NCBI GenBank assembly: GCA_036873135.1
Contig: JAPTYO010000018.1
Coordinates: 6,873,503 to 6,937,502, forward strand
Reading direction: 5' to 3'
DNA: 64,000 nucleotides
DNA from: Clarkia xantiana subsp. parviflora
Taxonomy: Eukaryota; Streptophyta; Magnoliopsida; Myrtales; Onagraceae
Below the pieces are notes generated by a model. It was not told the DNA's origin. It made no database searches and was given only the letters and a program-made list of their open reading frames with translations. A program made the translations under genes and the position numbers. Shown one piece after another: positions 1 through 10,890 of the stretch (position 1 is its first letter; each line of letters begins with the position of its first letter).

Positions 1-753
1 GATCACTTAAGTATAAATTATATTTTGTCAAAAAAATAAATAATTATATTCAATATTATTGTCTGAAATACTAATTAAAGTTTCAATTCTTAATTAAATT
101 TAACAAATTACTATTATAGATGTGTACACGGTACATACAAAATCTATCAAATACTACAATTATAAGAATATAATTAATAGTAAATATTTACTGCATTAAA
201 TAATTTGATATTTTGTAATGGTTATACCCGAAAATTCATATATTAAAATTATAAATTAGTGAATTAATGATAAAGATGTGTATATGGTACATACAAACTC
301 TATCACTTACTACAATTATAAGAATATAATTAAGGACACATATCTCCTGCCCTACTCTTCATGCTTCAGATCGTGCCTCGCCTTTAATATTTTGACATGT
401 GCCCTTAGATTTAATATTTTCATTTTTTGGTTCACCAATCCTATAATTAATAGTAAATTTTATTGCTTTAAATATTTTGAGAATTTTTAATGGGTATACA
501 AAAAAGTTCATAATATCATATGCATAAACCTATTAACTAACAAATAGAACATTTATTCACACTCGCTAAGATAGAATTATATAAGTTAATATCTACACAT
601 TAAATAAGTAGTGTTATTTCATTTGTATAGAATAAATTATTTTTAATAAAAAACCAAAGAATTAAATTATTAATATCAAATTTGAATTTTTATAATATCT
701 TACAATTATATAAACATATTATCTACCGTGCAATGCGCGGCCAAGCCATCTAG
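1..753 (+). mobile_element. Putative non-autonomous Helitron, 3' part
   Basis: This is an AT-rich segment with no credible gene. It ends in a GC-rich hairpin followed by CTAG and then T, the form of a Helitron 3' end. The sequence right after it (from 754) is homologous to the leader of copia B at about 36137. In copia B the same site reads A then T, so the insertion lies between A and T as expected of Helitrons. The 5' end (TC) is not in the window. No Rep/helicase coding sequence is present, so it would be non-autonomous. Hairpin and insertion site are seen directly; the class is inferred. Confidence 0.55.
116..520 (+). repeat. Diverged direct repeat inside the AT-rich element
   Basis: The motif around 118-180 (a GATGTGTAYAYGGTACATAC block followed by an AT-rich stretch) recurs from about 273. 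The second copy is interrupted at about 345-430 by some 85-100 bases absent from the first, then resumes with the ATAATTAATAGTAAAT block. This looks like an old internal duplication. No coding function is supported. Confidence 0.5.
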
Positions 754-754
754 T
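726..754 (+). other. Helitron 3' terminus: hairpin plus CTAG|T
   Basis: CCGTGC (726-731), a 3-base loop AAT, and GCGCGG (735-740) form a six-pair stem with one G-U pair. CTAG follows at 750-753 with host T at 754. Helitron 3' ends carry a short hairpin about 10 bases before CTRR; here the spacing is 9 bases. Confidence 0.55.
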
Positions 755-1033
755 ATATCTATAATTGGGAACATTAGGATAGATTCACATTAATATATAG
801 GAATATATATAACTAAATATTTAATAGGGTTAAAGATATTATTGATAGATTTAGTAACATAAAAGATTGAGAAAATATATTATAAGTATATTTGTTTCTC
901 TATTTAAAATATTGACAATAAATAAAATATATATTTATATGTATGTTCCGAATTTTACATATATATATTGTTGATTGATTTAAATTTAAAGATAGAATCT
1001 TGGCAATAAATATATATATGTAGTAATATTGGC

Positions 1034-1090
<57 letters not shown>

Positions 1091-2380
1091 GGAAATTATT
1101 TTTATATAGTTATTGTTACTTGGTGGTTAAGTTAAATATTTTTGGACTTTAAAAACCTTACTTGGGCCACAAGTAAACATTTCGGCCCAACCTTTTAAAT
1201 TCTAATTATTGGGCCGGCCCAATATGTCAAATCGGGACGAATTTAAACTGAGCTGGGTTTTCTCAATCGGTCCGACCTAATCGGGTCGGGTCGGACCGGA
1301 GTAACTAAGTGGATTTAACCAAACCTGTTTTGTGTGTTGAACCGAACCGAACCCTAATTTTAAAACCAGATTTAAAAAAAAAAAATCGGGCCGAACCAGA
1401 TTTTAAAATTTAAAAAAAATCGGACCGAACCAGATTTACCGGATCGAACTGGATTTTCTAGACCGAACCGAACTTGACCAAATAAGACTGAAATTGATTG
1501 AACCGAACCGTATTTTTAAAACCGAATTCAAGTCAATTAAAATAGGGAGGTCAAGTTTTAAAATCCAAATGTTTTGAACCTTAATAGGCCTACACAGTGC
1601 TCAAGGTTTGCTAACATTTATGCCTTGTTTCGATTATGGGGATGGATCTCGGAGATACATGTTTTGAGACTGGTTAAATTAGTGGGCTGAATTGCAATTA
1701 TTTATTATTCGATATATATTTTTATGCATGATTAGAAATGTTGTCTTGACTGAGTCAAGGTAGCTGGATATTGCATATTGTGGGCGGAGCCCTGGTTAAA
1801 TATATGGAATGCGCACCCCTAAAGTTTAAAATTATTTTAAAATGAAAACCAGTCGCCAAATATGTATGATTTTTGTGGAATTTTCATGTTTGACACGTAT
1901 GCTAGAATGTTGAGGATGTAGTTGCATTTGATAATTTACATGGAAGTAGAATTATGTATGCAAGCATGAGTTCCTCGAAACATTAGACGCATGATGCGTA
2001 AGCATGAATGTGGTTTGTATGATGAATGTTACTAGCATATGATAATTTGCATGGATAGTAGAATTATATATGCATGAATGAATTCATCGGAATATTTTTC
2101 CAAAATAAAAAATGGCATTGGGAAAGCTAAGATCGGGTATGCTTGTTTTAAAATTCCCGTTCCAGTAATTTGTGATTAAAACCGTTTTAAAAGACTGATT
2201 TATTGAACTGAAAACGACGGTAATGTGAACTATTTCTCAACCATCTTCCATTGGTTTACTGGTGGTCGGTTGGTTTATATGACTGAGGAATCATTATTTG
2301 TCGGATTCAATCTTAATAGATATCTAGTGTATTCAATTCTTTCTCAAAATGTTATTGTCTCCCTGATTTTGCATAATCAT
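754..2380 (+). other. Copia A long untranslated leader
   Basis: No gene is seen. The stretch aligns by eye with copia B 36137-37730: shared blocks include the GATTATGGGGATGGATCTCGG motif (1632 and 36930), a block near 1852/37198, and a block near 2250/37605. It contains an AT microsatellite and a degenerate CCGAACC-rich stretch (about 1240-1530). Confidence 0.7.
1036..1084 (+). repeat. (AT)n microsatellite
   Basis: An uninterrupted run of about 24 AT dinucleotides. The homologous site in copia B (about 36425) has only a short AT run, so it expanded in this copy. Confidence 0.9.
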
Positions 2381-2384
2381 TGGA

Positions 2385-3031
2385 GTGTTAGTTTTCATGG
2401 ATGGATCGGTTTGCTTCTACGAGCCTCGCAATCTGGATGGCATGGATTTGGATGCAGGGAGTGAATATGTAAGAGAACTCCTTTTCGCTAAAAGTATACA
2501 TAAGTGTATTGACGTGAATAAGGGGAGGACATGGGTGAATGAGCAAGGCGTCCTTACATACCCCAATAAGTTAAGGAGCTTTGCCGATCGGAGAGCTTGT
2601 GAAGTGATACTGGCAGTCTTGGACAGAGAGGTTGCAGAGGACTTCAAACTCAATTTAAGTGCTCTTCAACTTTGGTGTGCATTAGACTCCGCTTCGGTGG
2701 AGGAAGGGCAGCCGAAGCCAGGAGAGTGTTGTTTGAGTATCTTGCCCTTATTTCCCAAGATGCATGTGTAAAACCCACATTAGATCTTACGAACGAGAGA
2801 TCGAATTGGAGAAAGATACTCAGTATTGCACAAAGGTACCCTCTATCTTGGTTGGCCGCCGACGACGGGCTTGGTTACTTGATTGAATCAATTAAGTTTA
2901 TCACTGACCTGTTTGTTGAAAGCAAACAAAAGAGATCAGAGGATTCTTCTGTGCTTCACCGAAAGAGATCAAGGGGAGATGCAAAGGAAACGGGATCATC
3001 ATTTTGGTCCTCAAACGAAAATCCGGTGTGA
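2385..3031 (+). pseudogene. Gag-position ORF of copia A, function unknown
   Basis: Two overlapping open frames (2385-2771, 128 codons; 2672-3031, 119 codons) read as one protein broken by a frameshift near 2700. The product is a soluble, mixed-charge protein ending in a Lys/Arg-rich tail (KRSRGD). I see no CCHC knuckle and no gag family that I recognise. Copia B has a more decayed counterpart at about 37740-38200, sharing the CGTAATCTTGATGG and CTTCGGTGGA blocks. It is therefore part of this copia family rather than a private capture. Its position between leader and pol is that of gag; that assignment rests on position alone. Confidence 0.4.
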
Positions 3032-4200
3032 TGAACGCCAGTGATAAAAGTACAACATATGTCTCGCTTAAATCCTCCCAACGTTCTACCTTTTGTCTCT
3101 TAAAGCTTCGTGGATGATCTGGATTCTAAAACCATCGTCGTTATTTCTCTTATACGTTCGTTTTGTTGAATTTTGGTTATTGATATTTCAGAATCATTTG
3201 AATAAAGTATTTACTATTTGATTCAAAATGTGTTCTGCTTATCAAAATTAATCGACTCGGCTAGAAACAAGATCGATCCGAAAAGTAAGTAAACCGAAAC
3301 AATATGGTCAAACAACTCCATACATTTTAATCCTACATCTAATCATTTGAGTAAAATTAAGATGCCATTAAAATCCATCGATTGCGTAGCTCTAAGAATA
3401 AACCAATTCTAACTCTTTCTTTGTTAAGTACTCCATTGAATGAAATAAACTGTAATGACAATCATGTTTGAAACCGATTGGATTGAATTGAATTAAATTC
3501 AGAAATGAAACGATTTAACCAATGGTAAAAACTTCGGTAAAATTGCGCTATGCGCAAGTGGACCTCAAAAAAGGAACACATCGTTTCAAAGTATGAGTTT
3601 AATAATGAAGTGTTTAAATGATGATGTGCTGAATTTTCGTCAGCATTCCTTCGGAAATAACTTATTGATAACATTTACATCGGCAAGAAGTAGGCTTTGG
3701 AAAGCTACAACGACCTTGTAAAAGTACCGACTGACGCATAAGGTGAAAACCTGAAATGCTCAGTTCGGAGATGGGATAAAATCTCTGAGATAAGTTTGCA
3801 AACGAAGAAGGATGAAGTCGGATAAACGATATTCCTTCCGTACGCCTTGAACGATAAGTCAAGCTAGGCATTCAAATCAAATCACACACTTCTGGAAGCA
3901 TATTTTATAAACATAATGTTAGAGTCACTTAATCAGCTGTTCCCTAAGGGATGATGAGAAGTGATTCATGTTCATGTAAAACTATGTTCGGTATGACACA
4001 CCACCATAAAAAAGGGCTGAAGTGTGATAATGAATTAAATCATATCACCATGCGACATTAATTTGCGCAAGTATTTAGGACAAGAGTATGTTAACTACTC
4101 TTTGAAAAAACATGTTTACAACTTAAAGACATGGTACGGTGGTCAAACATGTGACATTACATACTTGAGGACGAATTTTCCGATGCATTGACCGTTCAGA
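3032..4200 (+). other. Decayed copia A interior
   Basis: No intact gene is seen. The stretch is homologous to copia B 38560-39480: both share the CGATTGCGTAGCT block (3380 and 38825), an AACGATTTA block (3505/38950) and an ACACATCGTTT block (3577/39010). By position it should hold the end of gag, protease and early integrase, but no motif survives that I can name. Confidence 0.5.
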
Positions 4201-5077
4201 ATAAAGAGTCTTGATCAAATCAGGAGCAAGATATTACAGATAGCAGGTCCCACTTAATTCGAGTGGGAGAGATTTGAACCAGCAACTCAAGTGAATGACA
4301 TGGTAAATGATAATGGGAAAATTTCCGTAATAAATCCAGTGGGAGGAATAATCACCTACCACGTGAAATCACTGCTGCTGTTTGGACGAATCAAGTTGAA
4401 CCTGATTATCGTAATGTTGAACCATGATTGCCACAACTACCTATACTACCCATTGTTCCCAGTGGGAGTGATTCGACAAACTTGGTTCCAGATCCTAGTG
4501 ATCAAGGAATTCATCTTGGAAGTAAAACTCCGAGACCGAGAAGTCGTCAAGAGAAAGTTGTTGATTATGGTTCAAGCAATGCTCTTGTACCCAATAGAAG
4601 TGATGCTCCGATAAGAAGTGTTATTTCGAGTGGGAGAAATGATCACAATTGAGAGAAATGCTCCGATAAGAGGCATTATTCCGAGTGGGTGAGACGTTAA
4701 GACTCAAAGACGGGATAAACATGCCTAGAAGAAAGTCAAAAGCATCGAACTTCTCCAAAGAAGTATCCCATCTAGAAGGGTGATGACCTCACTCTAACAA
4801 ATGTTGACCTGCATTGGAAAGACCTCAAGTGAAGAAATGAAGGAAATAATAAATCTGAGAGCTTGCCTAAATGAAAGCCATTATAGTTAATAGTTGATTT
4901 ACCTGTTAACAACAGGGACATAAGGATACGGTGAGTCCTAAAAGAAGGCTTACCACTGATGGAAAATGTCGAGCAATACAAAAGCTCGACTTATTGCGAA
5001 AGGCTGTACCCAAATTCACGGAGTGGATTTTGACAAAAAACAAACTCACTGAATGTGCGTAAAACCACGGTTATGGC
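4200..5077 (+). pseudogene. Copia A pol remnant: integrase-RT linker and start of RT
   Basis: The sequence matches the linker encoded by copia C (46416-47120) and copia B (39482-39929). The shared pattern is acidic Asn-rich segments followed by Pro-rich IVPSG-like repeats. From about 4730 it reaches the conserved KKYPI-type start of RT. Stops and indels break every frame. It stops exactly at the E1 insertion (TSD ATGGC, 5073-5077) and resumes at 25311. Confidence 0.7.
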
Positions 5078-5247
5078 TGTTAGGTTATAGGTTTCAGGTC
5101 AACGGGTCGCTGGCCTAAATCCTACTCCTCACTGGTGAACTAGCGGATCCTTTGCTTCCTGAGCTCGGTCGTTCTAATTCGTATCCTTTTTCCCTTCTCC
5201 TTCTCTTCTCCATGTGCCCTGCAAGAGGGGCAATATCAAGCACGGAG

Positions 5248-5279
<32 letters not shown>

Positions 5280-5857
5280 GTGCTTGATGTACCCTCTCCG
5301 ATGCTTAAGTCAATATATTTCTTAGAGAGATAAAGCTTAGAGAGATTCAGAGCTAAATTGCACACTTAGCCAAGATGTTCAAATGAATGATGGAAAGGTT
5401 GTATTTATAGGCAACGGTGTCATTAAGGTGGCTTAATGACATCGTTAACCTTTAAACACAATTAATTAGCCCTTGATCACGTAATTAAAACCTTAAAGCA
5501 CGGAGAAAGTCGGCGGAAATAAACTGAGTATGGGAGTCGGGAAGCGGTGCCGGGGCCCTTGGGGGGGGGGAGGAGAAAATCCGACCCCCAAGGGTAGGGG
5601 TTGGGTGTGGCCACCCAACCCTTCCCTAGGGAGGATAGGGTTGGCCAACCCTATCTCCCCTAGGGGAGGTCGGGTGTGGCCACCCGACCTCACCTAGGTG
5701 AGTTTGTCGCGGTCCGGACGAGTATTTTTGCCTCGTCCGGACCGTTGGTGTTTCCGCGGGGTGTTTGGGTCGAAGTTTCGATTTATAATCATTAACGGGG
5801 TGATCAAAATAAAACGATTTAGAAGTCAACGGGTTCAAATTGGGTGTATATCCATCA
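5078..5857 (-). repeat. E1 3' LTR
   Basis: 780 bases, paired with the 5' LTR at 24336-25310. It differs from that copy at a dozen or more positions by eye, apart from homopolymer length. It carries a 30-base G run and the palindromic CCCCTAGGGG module near 5650-5690. Confidence 0.9.
5249..5278 (+). repeat. G30 homopolymer in E1 3' LTR
   Basis: Thirty consecutive G. The partner LTR has a shorter G run at the same place (about 24505-24517). The length may be affected by assembly or sequencing. Confidence 0.85.
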
Positions 5858-5910
5858 CATGCCCCCGAGTCAACCAATGGCCTGACCCTTGATTGACTCT
5901 ATTTTAGGAT
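5858..5910 (-). other. E1 polypurine tract and 3' noncoding end
   Basis: Read on minus, the G-rich stretch CTCGGGGGCATG directly precedes the LTR start TGATGG, which is the place of a polypurine tract. The same stretch precedes the E3 3' LTR at 31739-31751. The noncoding part continues after E2 at 15775. Confidence 0.7.
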
Positions 5911-5915
5911 GGTAT

Positions 5916-6596
5916 TGTTAGGTTATAAAGTCTAGGTCAACGGGTCGTCAATCCAGAATTTATCTCCCACTAATGAAATGTCGGGTTCAGTGTTCCTAGG
6001 ACTAGTCATTTTGATACATGCCCTTCTGCTCCCTTGGGGTAGTCGTTCTGATATATGTCCTTCTCTTCTCTCCTTCTGATCTCCTGAGGCTTGTACTTCT
6101 TACCCCTGGGGCTTGTCCTACTGCTCTATGCTCTTCTGCTTCCTTGGCTCTCTTCTCCTTGCCACCCTGCAAGAGGGGCAATACCAGGCACAGAGGGGGG
6201 TGGTGCCTGATGAACCCTCTCCGATGCCTAAGTCAGTACGGTTTTAGAGAGATAAAGCAAGAGAGAGGTCAGAGCAAAATTGTGCATCTTGCCAAGATGT
6301 CCGAATGAATAGTGGAGGCGAGGTATTTATAGGCAAAGGTGTCATTAAGGTGGCTTAATGACATCGTTAACCTTTAAACACAGTTAATTAACCTTTAAAC
6401 GCATAATTAGGACCTTAGGATACGGAGAAGGTAGGCGGAATAAACCGAGTGTGGGAGTCCAAGGGTGGTGCCGGGGCCCTTGGGGGGAGGGAAATCCGAC
6501 CCCCAAGGGTAGGGGTTGGGTGAGGGCACCCAACCCCTCCTAGGGAGGATGGGGTTGGCCAACCCCATCCCCCCTAGGGGAGATCGGGTTGGCTGA
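5916..6596 (-). repeat. E2 3' LTR, truncated
   Basis: It matches the first ~680 bases (plus orientation) of the LTR at 14816-15769, with about four substitutions and a one-base C-run difference by eye. At 6596 it jumps directly into the 3' noncoding part (ACGCACAATTTG), so the LTR terminus, polypurine tract and adjoining bases are deleted. A short CTGAC/ATGAC similarity lies at the junction. Confidence 0.85.
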
Positions 6597-7560
6597 CACG
6601 CACAATTTGAAACCGGGGTTTTACCTTCTTATCTGAATACTTGCTTACCCATGGATGCGTGCCTCTGACTCTGCCCCCTGCCTTATGAGATAGAGGAATT
6701 GTAAACGTTAGAGTAGCACGGACGTGTGCCTAGGCCCGCGTCCGTCTGAGGTGGGAGTGATAAACCTATCTTTGCTACAAGCGTATACTCAAAAAATACA
6801 CGCTTGCGTGGGGATGCGATACGAATGAGGCTAGGCGATTCATGCTTCAATTTCATGTCGGGATTTGTCTAAGTGGAGAAAAATTTCAATTTTGGTCCAA
6901 AATTTTTCTAAGTATGGGATACTAGAAAATATGCCTATAGGATGTTAACTAGGAGTGAACATGGACATATCATGAACATGAGGATGTGTACTAGCCTACA
7001 TGCAAGTAGGAACATAAGGATGGGAGTGAGTATAGACATGCTGCGATTGTAGTCATGAATGTATGCATAAATATATGGCGGCCATGTGCATGGATGTCTA
7101 AATGTTTGAACACATGGGAGTGTGTACGTGGGCATGCATATGAGTGCAAGCATGAACATGTGTGTATGTATGGACGGGTTGTGAGTATAAGCATGAGTGA
7201 TGACATTGATGTACCTGTAGATGTTAATCATGAATATGAGCATAAGTGCAAAGGTGAGAGTATAGACCTGTCTTTTACCTGAGGGTGAGAACTCTGCCAT
7301 TCAATGGGACACAACGTTCCGCCTCCCTCGTACTAGCGTGGGCATTGTCCATTAACCTCGACCTTCGGCATGTGTAACATTTTTCCTTCATTCGTTGGAG
7401 CGTGTGTATAGCTCTTGACCTTTGGCATGTGTAACATTTTTCCTTCATTCGTTGGAGCGTGTGTATAGCTCTTGACCTTTGCTCTGCAGTTTGTTCCCCA
7501 TAAAAGTGAGGGTGAAAATGCTTACCAGTTTTCTTCTTACCGCCGCGAGCGAAGGGGTCT
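6597..7560 (-). other. E2 3' noncoding region
   Basis: 6597-6950 is homologous to E1 15775-16140 and E3 31320-31690 (shared GACTCTGCCCCCTG block and GTATACTCG-type block). 6950-7270 is a cryptic simple repeat rich in CATG and GTATG. No gene is seen. A near-perfect ~67-base tandem duplication lies at about 7366-7490. Confidence 0.65.
7366..7490 (+). repeat. Two-copy tandem duplication, about 67 bases
   Basis: The block beginning GGCATGTGTAACATTTTTCC and ending TAGCTCTTGACCTTTG occurs twice in a row with almost no change. Confidence 0.85.
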
Positions 7561-8300
7561 ATTGACATGTGTTAAGGGTTGACCCTTCCTTCGGATGTAC
7601 TGGAGCGTTGCTCCATTTGGGGAAACTAAAAGTTCGCCCTCTTCCCTTGGTGTTAAGGTTGCCCCCGTAGTAGGCGTATCTCGCCCCTCCATGAGCAAGG
7701 GTCGATCTTTGCGTTGGTTGCTCGTATAGATGACTCACTTTTGGGAAGCTTTCTTCTTCAGACAGGGAGACCGTTGAATCGGATGAGAGGGAAAAACCCT
7801 CTAGTTCTGCTTATCAGGCCAAGAAATTTTCTAAGTCAGGGAAGGTTGCTAATGTTTCCAGTATGTTCTCATTCCATTCTCTTTTCTTTGTGATATACTT
7901 ATGATTGTTCTCATGTTGCTTCCTTCTTGTTGTTAGAGCGTTCTTCCCTGGTTACCGAATGGTTCTTGCAGTGGGCGAGAGTTCAAGTCAATCTAAATCC
8001 AAGGCGTGAAAACCTGACTCTGAGGTCGGGCCCTCGGCTGCCAAGGAGAAGGAAACCGCGAGAGGCTCTCCTTCCAGTGCCCCCTTGCTGACTCCCTCTC
8101 ATGATAAGGAGGTAGTGGTTGAAGAGGCGCCCTCTTTGCTTGACAAAGGGAAACAACCTGTGGTTGGCGATGGGGTGATCATAGGTCTTGATGTCTCTTC
8201 TCTATCCTCTGCCCCCAGCCGAGGGGTCGAGTCTCAGGTTCATTTCATCTTCATGTAGATTTGACGACTTTTGAAGGTGTCTTTGGCTTTCCTATGGGTT
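7561..8300 (+). pseudogene. Relic of the antisense Tat gene in E2
   Basis: The stretch 7930-8230 is collinear with E1 exon 4 (18323-18613): both share the GTTACCGA/GTGACCGAG start, TCTAAGTCCAAG-like Ser/Lys coding, CTGACTCTGAGG and a Pro-rich end before CAGCCGAGGG. The Transposase_28-like exon 2 is absent and no long frame survives. It is a decayed copy of the E1/E3 antisense gene, on the strand opposite gag. Confidence 0.6.
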
Positions 8301-8755
8301 ATGTTATTAACCCCTGCGTTGAAGATTTTTCTTTTGGTGATGGGTGTGATCGTCGCCTTTCGTTGAGGTTCCTTTCTCTTGTCATGGTTCTGATTAAGAT
8401 AGCAAATTCTTGGTTGGGAGTTTGGTGGAGACTGTTCTTGAGTTATCCTCTACTAGTATCGTAGTTGTGATCGTTGTGGGGATCGTTTTGTTATATGCCC
8501 TCAATAGTGCTTGTCGTGATTCTTTGCTTCATGGTTGATTTCATGAGACATGGAGGTTGTCTTCATAATAAGGACGTCTCCTTCCTGGTATCACCCAGTG
8601 GGTTGAAATATAAGTGCCTACCTTTGATGAGCGTACGAAGGGTGTTGTTTTTCCTTTTTCTTGAACCTCCTCCTAAGGCTAGGCGTAGCCTTTTGATGTT
8701 CGTGGTCGGGATGATGTCTTTACAATGTATTTCTTTGACAGATGTTTTACGATGT
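8301..8755 (+). other. E2 spacer before the 27-bp array
   Basis: No recognised gene. An open frame at 8474-8806 has no family signal and runs into the repeat array. Confidence 0.4.
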
Positions 8756-9160
8756 GCTGCCATGATAATCACTTCGAGGTATGTGGGCATGATAGCCACT
8801 TCGTGACGTGTGGGAGTGATATCTCTTCTTTAGTGTGTGGACATGATAGCCACTTCAAGGTATGTGGACATGATAGTCACTTCAAGGTATGTGGACATGA
8901 TAGCCACTTCAAGGTATGTGGACAAGATAGCCACTTCAAGGTATGTGGACATGATAGCCACTTCAAGGTATGTGGACATGATAGCCACTTCAAGGTGTGT
9001 GGACATGATAGCCACTTCAAGGTATGTGGACATGATAGCCACTTCAAGGTGTGTGGACATGATAGCCACTTCAAGGTATGTGGACATGATAGCCACTTCA
9101 AGGTATGTGGACATGATAGCCACTTCAAGGTATGTGGACATGATAGCCACATCACGATGT
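8756..9160 (+). repeat. 27-bp tandem array in E2
   Basis: The unit is ATGTGGACATGATAGCCACT plus TCAAGGT. About thirteen near-identical copies run from 8830, with two or three diverged copies before. As 27 is a multiple of 3, the array stays open in several frames on both strands and gives artefactual ORFs such as 8725-9177. Confidence 0.95.
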
Positions 9161-9798
9161 ATGGAGTTGTGCTTTAGTATTCTTTTCTCATTGGAGAGCC
9201 TTCATTGCTATAGTTGCTTTTTGTTTAGGCTATGCTTGTTGGGTTAGGTCCCGATGTCTCGTCTTGTCGGATGTTGTATCCTTTATGCTCTTTAGATGTC
9301 TCATTCATGAGTTGTGCTTGACGATGTTCAAGTATGATACGAGCATAGGTCACGCGAGGGCGACATGCAAGACAATAACGTTTGTCGGAGGTTGATTTGT
9401 GCGACTTGTAAGGCAATTCTCTTTTTGATGGGTCGAGTTTATTTTGAGATTCTTGAACTTTGGATTTCATGTCTTTGCTATCCTCCTTGGTGGTGTTGGG
9501 TTCCTTTGAGATACTTCTCTTGACTTGTGCTATGGATGGTAGGATAACTCGCTACTTTTCATGATAACCTCTTGTGCTTCTATGTATGATCCTTTGGTCA
9601 TGGACTTCTCCTTTGTATATGCTTTCCTTTCCTTATCTTTCTTTTGTGCTTTTCTTCACATCATACCTGCTATCTCATCAAGAAAAAACATTATGTGTTC
9701 TTTATACAACTTTACTTTGCAATTATTTTCTCATGGAATCCTTCTCAGTATGGTGCGATGATCTCTTCTGATACCCTTTAAATGGTATATGTGGTACT
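9161..9798 (+). other. Conserved E2/E1 noncoding spacer
   Basis: About 9560-9790 matches E1 19830-20040 closely (shared CATACCTGCTATCTCATCAA and AATTATTTTCTCATGG blocks). It lies just before the 103-bp repeats in both elements. No gene is seen. Confidence 0.6.
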
Positions 9799-10250
9799 GT
9801 TAGACCAAAGATACGCTCTTGGTGGGCGTCGAATCTGTTCACGAGACAGGCTCTCGGATGGCACTTAACGTTTCACAGGATGGGCTCCCGGAGGGCGCAA
9901 GTTAGACCGAAGATACGCTCCTGGTTGGCGTCGAGAACTGTTCACGAGACAGGCTCTCGGAGGGCACTTAACGTTTCACAGGATAGGCTCCCGGAGGGCA
10001 CAAGTTAGACCAAAGATACGCTCCTGGTTGGCGTCGAAAACTGTTCACGAGACAGGCTCTCGGAGGGCACTTAACGTTTCACAGGATAGGCTCCCGGAGG
10101 GCACAAGTTAGACCAAAGATACGCTCCTGGTTGGCGTCGAAAACTGTTCACGAGACAGGCTCTCGGAGGGCACTTAACGTTTCACAGGATAGGCTCCCGG
10201 AGGGCACAAGTTAGACCAAAGATACGCTCCTGGTGGGCGTCGAAACTGGT
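9799..10250 (+). repeat. 103-bp tandem array in E2
   Basis: GTTAGACC starts recur at 9799, 9901, 10004, 10107 and 10210, a period of 102-103 bases. Each unit holds AGATACGCTC, a GGCGTCGAA core, a CACGAGACAGGCTCTCGGAG block and an ACAGGATAGGCTCCCGGAGG block. Confidence 0.95.
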
Positions 10251-10890
10251 AGTTTGAAATCTACCTCAAGATACGCTCTTGGGGGCGTCGAATCTGGTAG
10301 TGTTTTTTCTACCTCAAGATACGCTCTTGGGGGCGTCGAATCTGGTAGGTTGCAAATCTACCTCAGGATACGCTCCTGGGGGCGTCGAAATTCGTAGTTT
10401 TTGGAAACCACTCTCAAGATACGCTCTTGGTGCGTCGAAGGTCGTAGTATAGAAACTACTCTCAAGATACGCTCTTGGGGGCGTCGAAGGTCGTAGTATG
10501 AACACTACTCTCAAGATACGCTCCTGGGGGCGTCGAAATTCGTAGTTTTTGGAAACCACTCTCAAGATACGCTCTTGGGGGCGTCGAAATTCGTAGTTTT
10601 GGAAATCACTCTCAAGATACGCTCTTGGTGCGTCGAAGGTCGTAGTATTGACACTACTCTCAAGATACGCTCTTGGGGGCGTCGAAGGTCGTAGTATGAA
10701 CACTACTCTCAAGATACGCTCTTGGGGGCGTCGAAGGTCGTAGTATAAAAACTACTCTCAAGATACGCTCTTGGGGGCGTCGAATCTGTTCGCGGGATAG
10801 GATCCCGGAGGGCACAGGGTTCGTAGTTTTAGAACTACTCTCAAGATACGCTCTTGGGGGCGTCGAATGTGTTCGCAGGATTGGCTCCCG
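10251..10890 (+). repeat. 48-51-bp tandem array in E2
   Basis: About a dozen units with the core AAGATACGCTCTTGGGGGCG then TCGAA and a variable GTAGT linker. The core is shared with the 103-bp units, so one array arose from the other. The same array is in E1 at 20170-20670. Confidence 0.95.

Noticed and set aside
5174..5365. Frame with a poly-Pro run
   Set aside because: Caused by the G30 tract read on minus.
6935..7300. Histidine/Met-rich membrane-like frame on minus
   Set aside because: Comes from a CATG-rich cryptic simple repeat in E2 noncoding sequence.
8756..9160. CRISPR-like regular repeats
   Set aside because: Units abut without spacers and the genome is plant nuclear.
8725..9247. 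Long open frames over the 27-bp array on both strands
   Set aside because: They arise because the repeat length is a multiple of three; all frames are open and no start or domain is credible.
10314..10712. Repetitive RVVSKNYEFRRPQERIL-type frame on minus (also 20250-20547)
   Set aside because: Translation of a noncoding tandem array; frame shifts whenever unit length changes.
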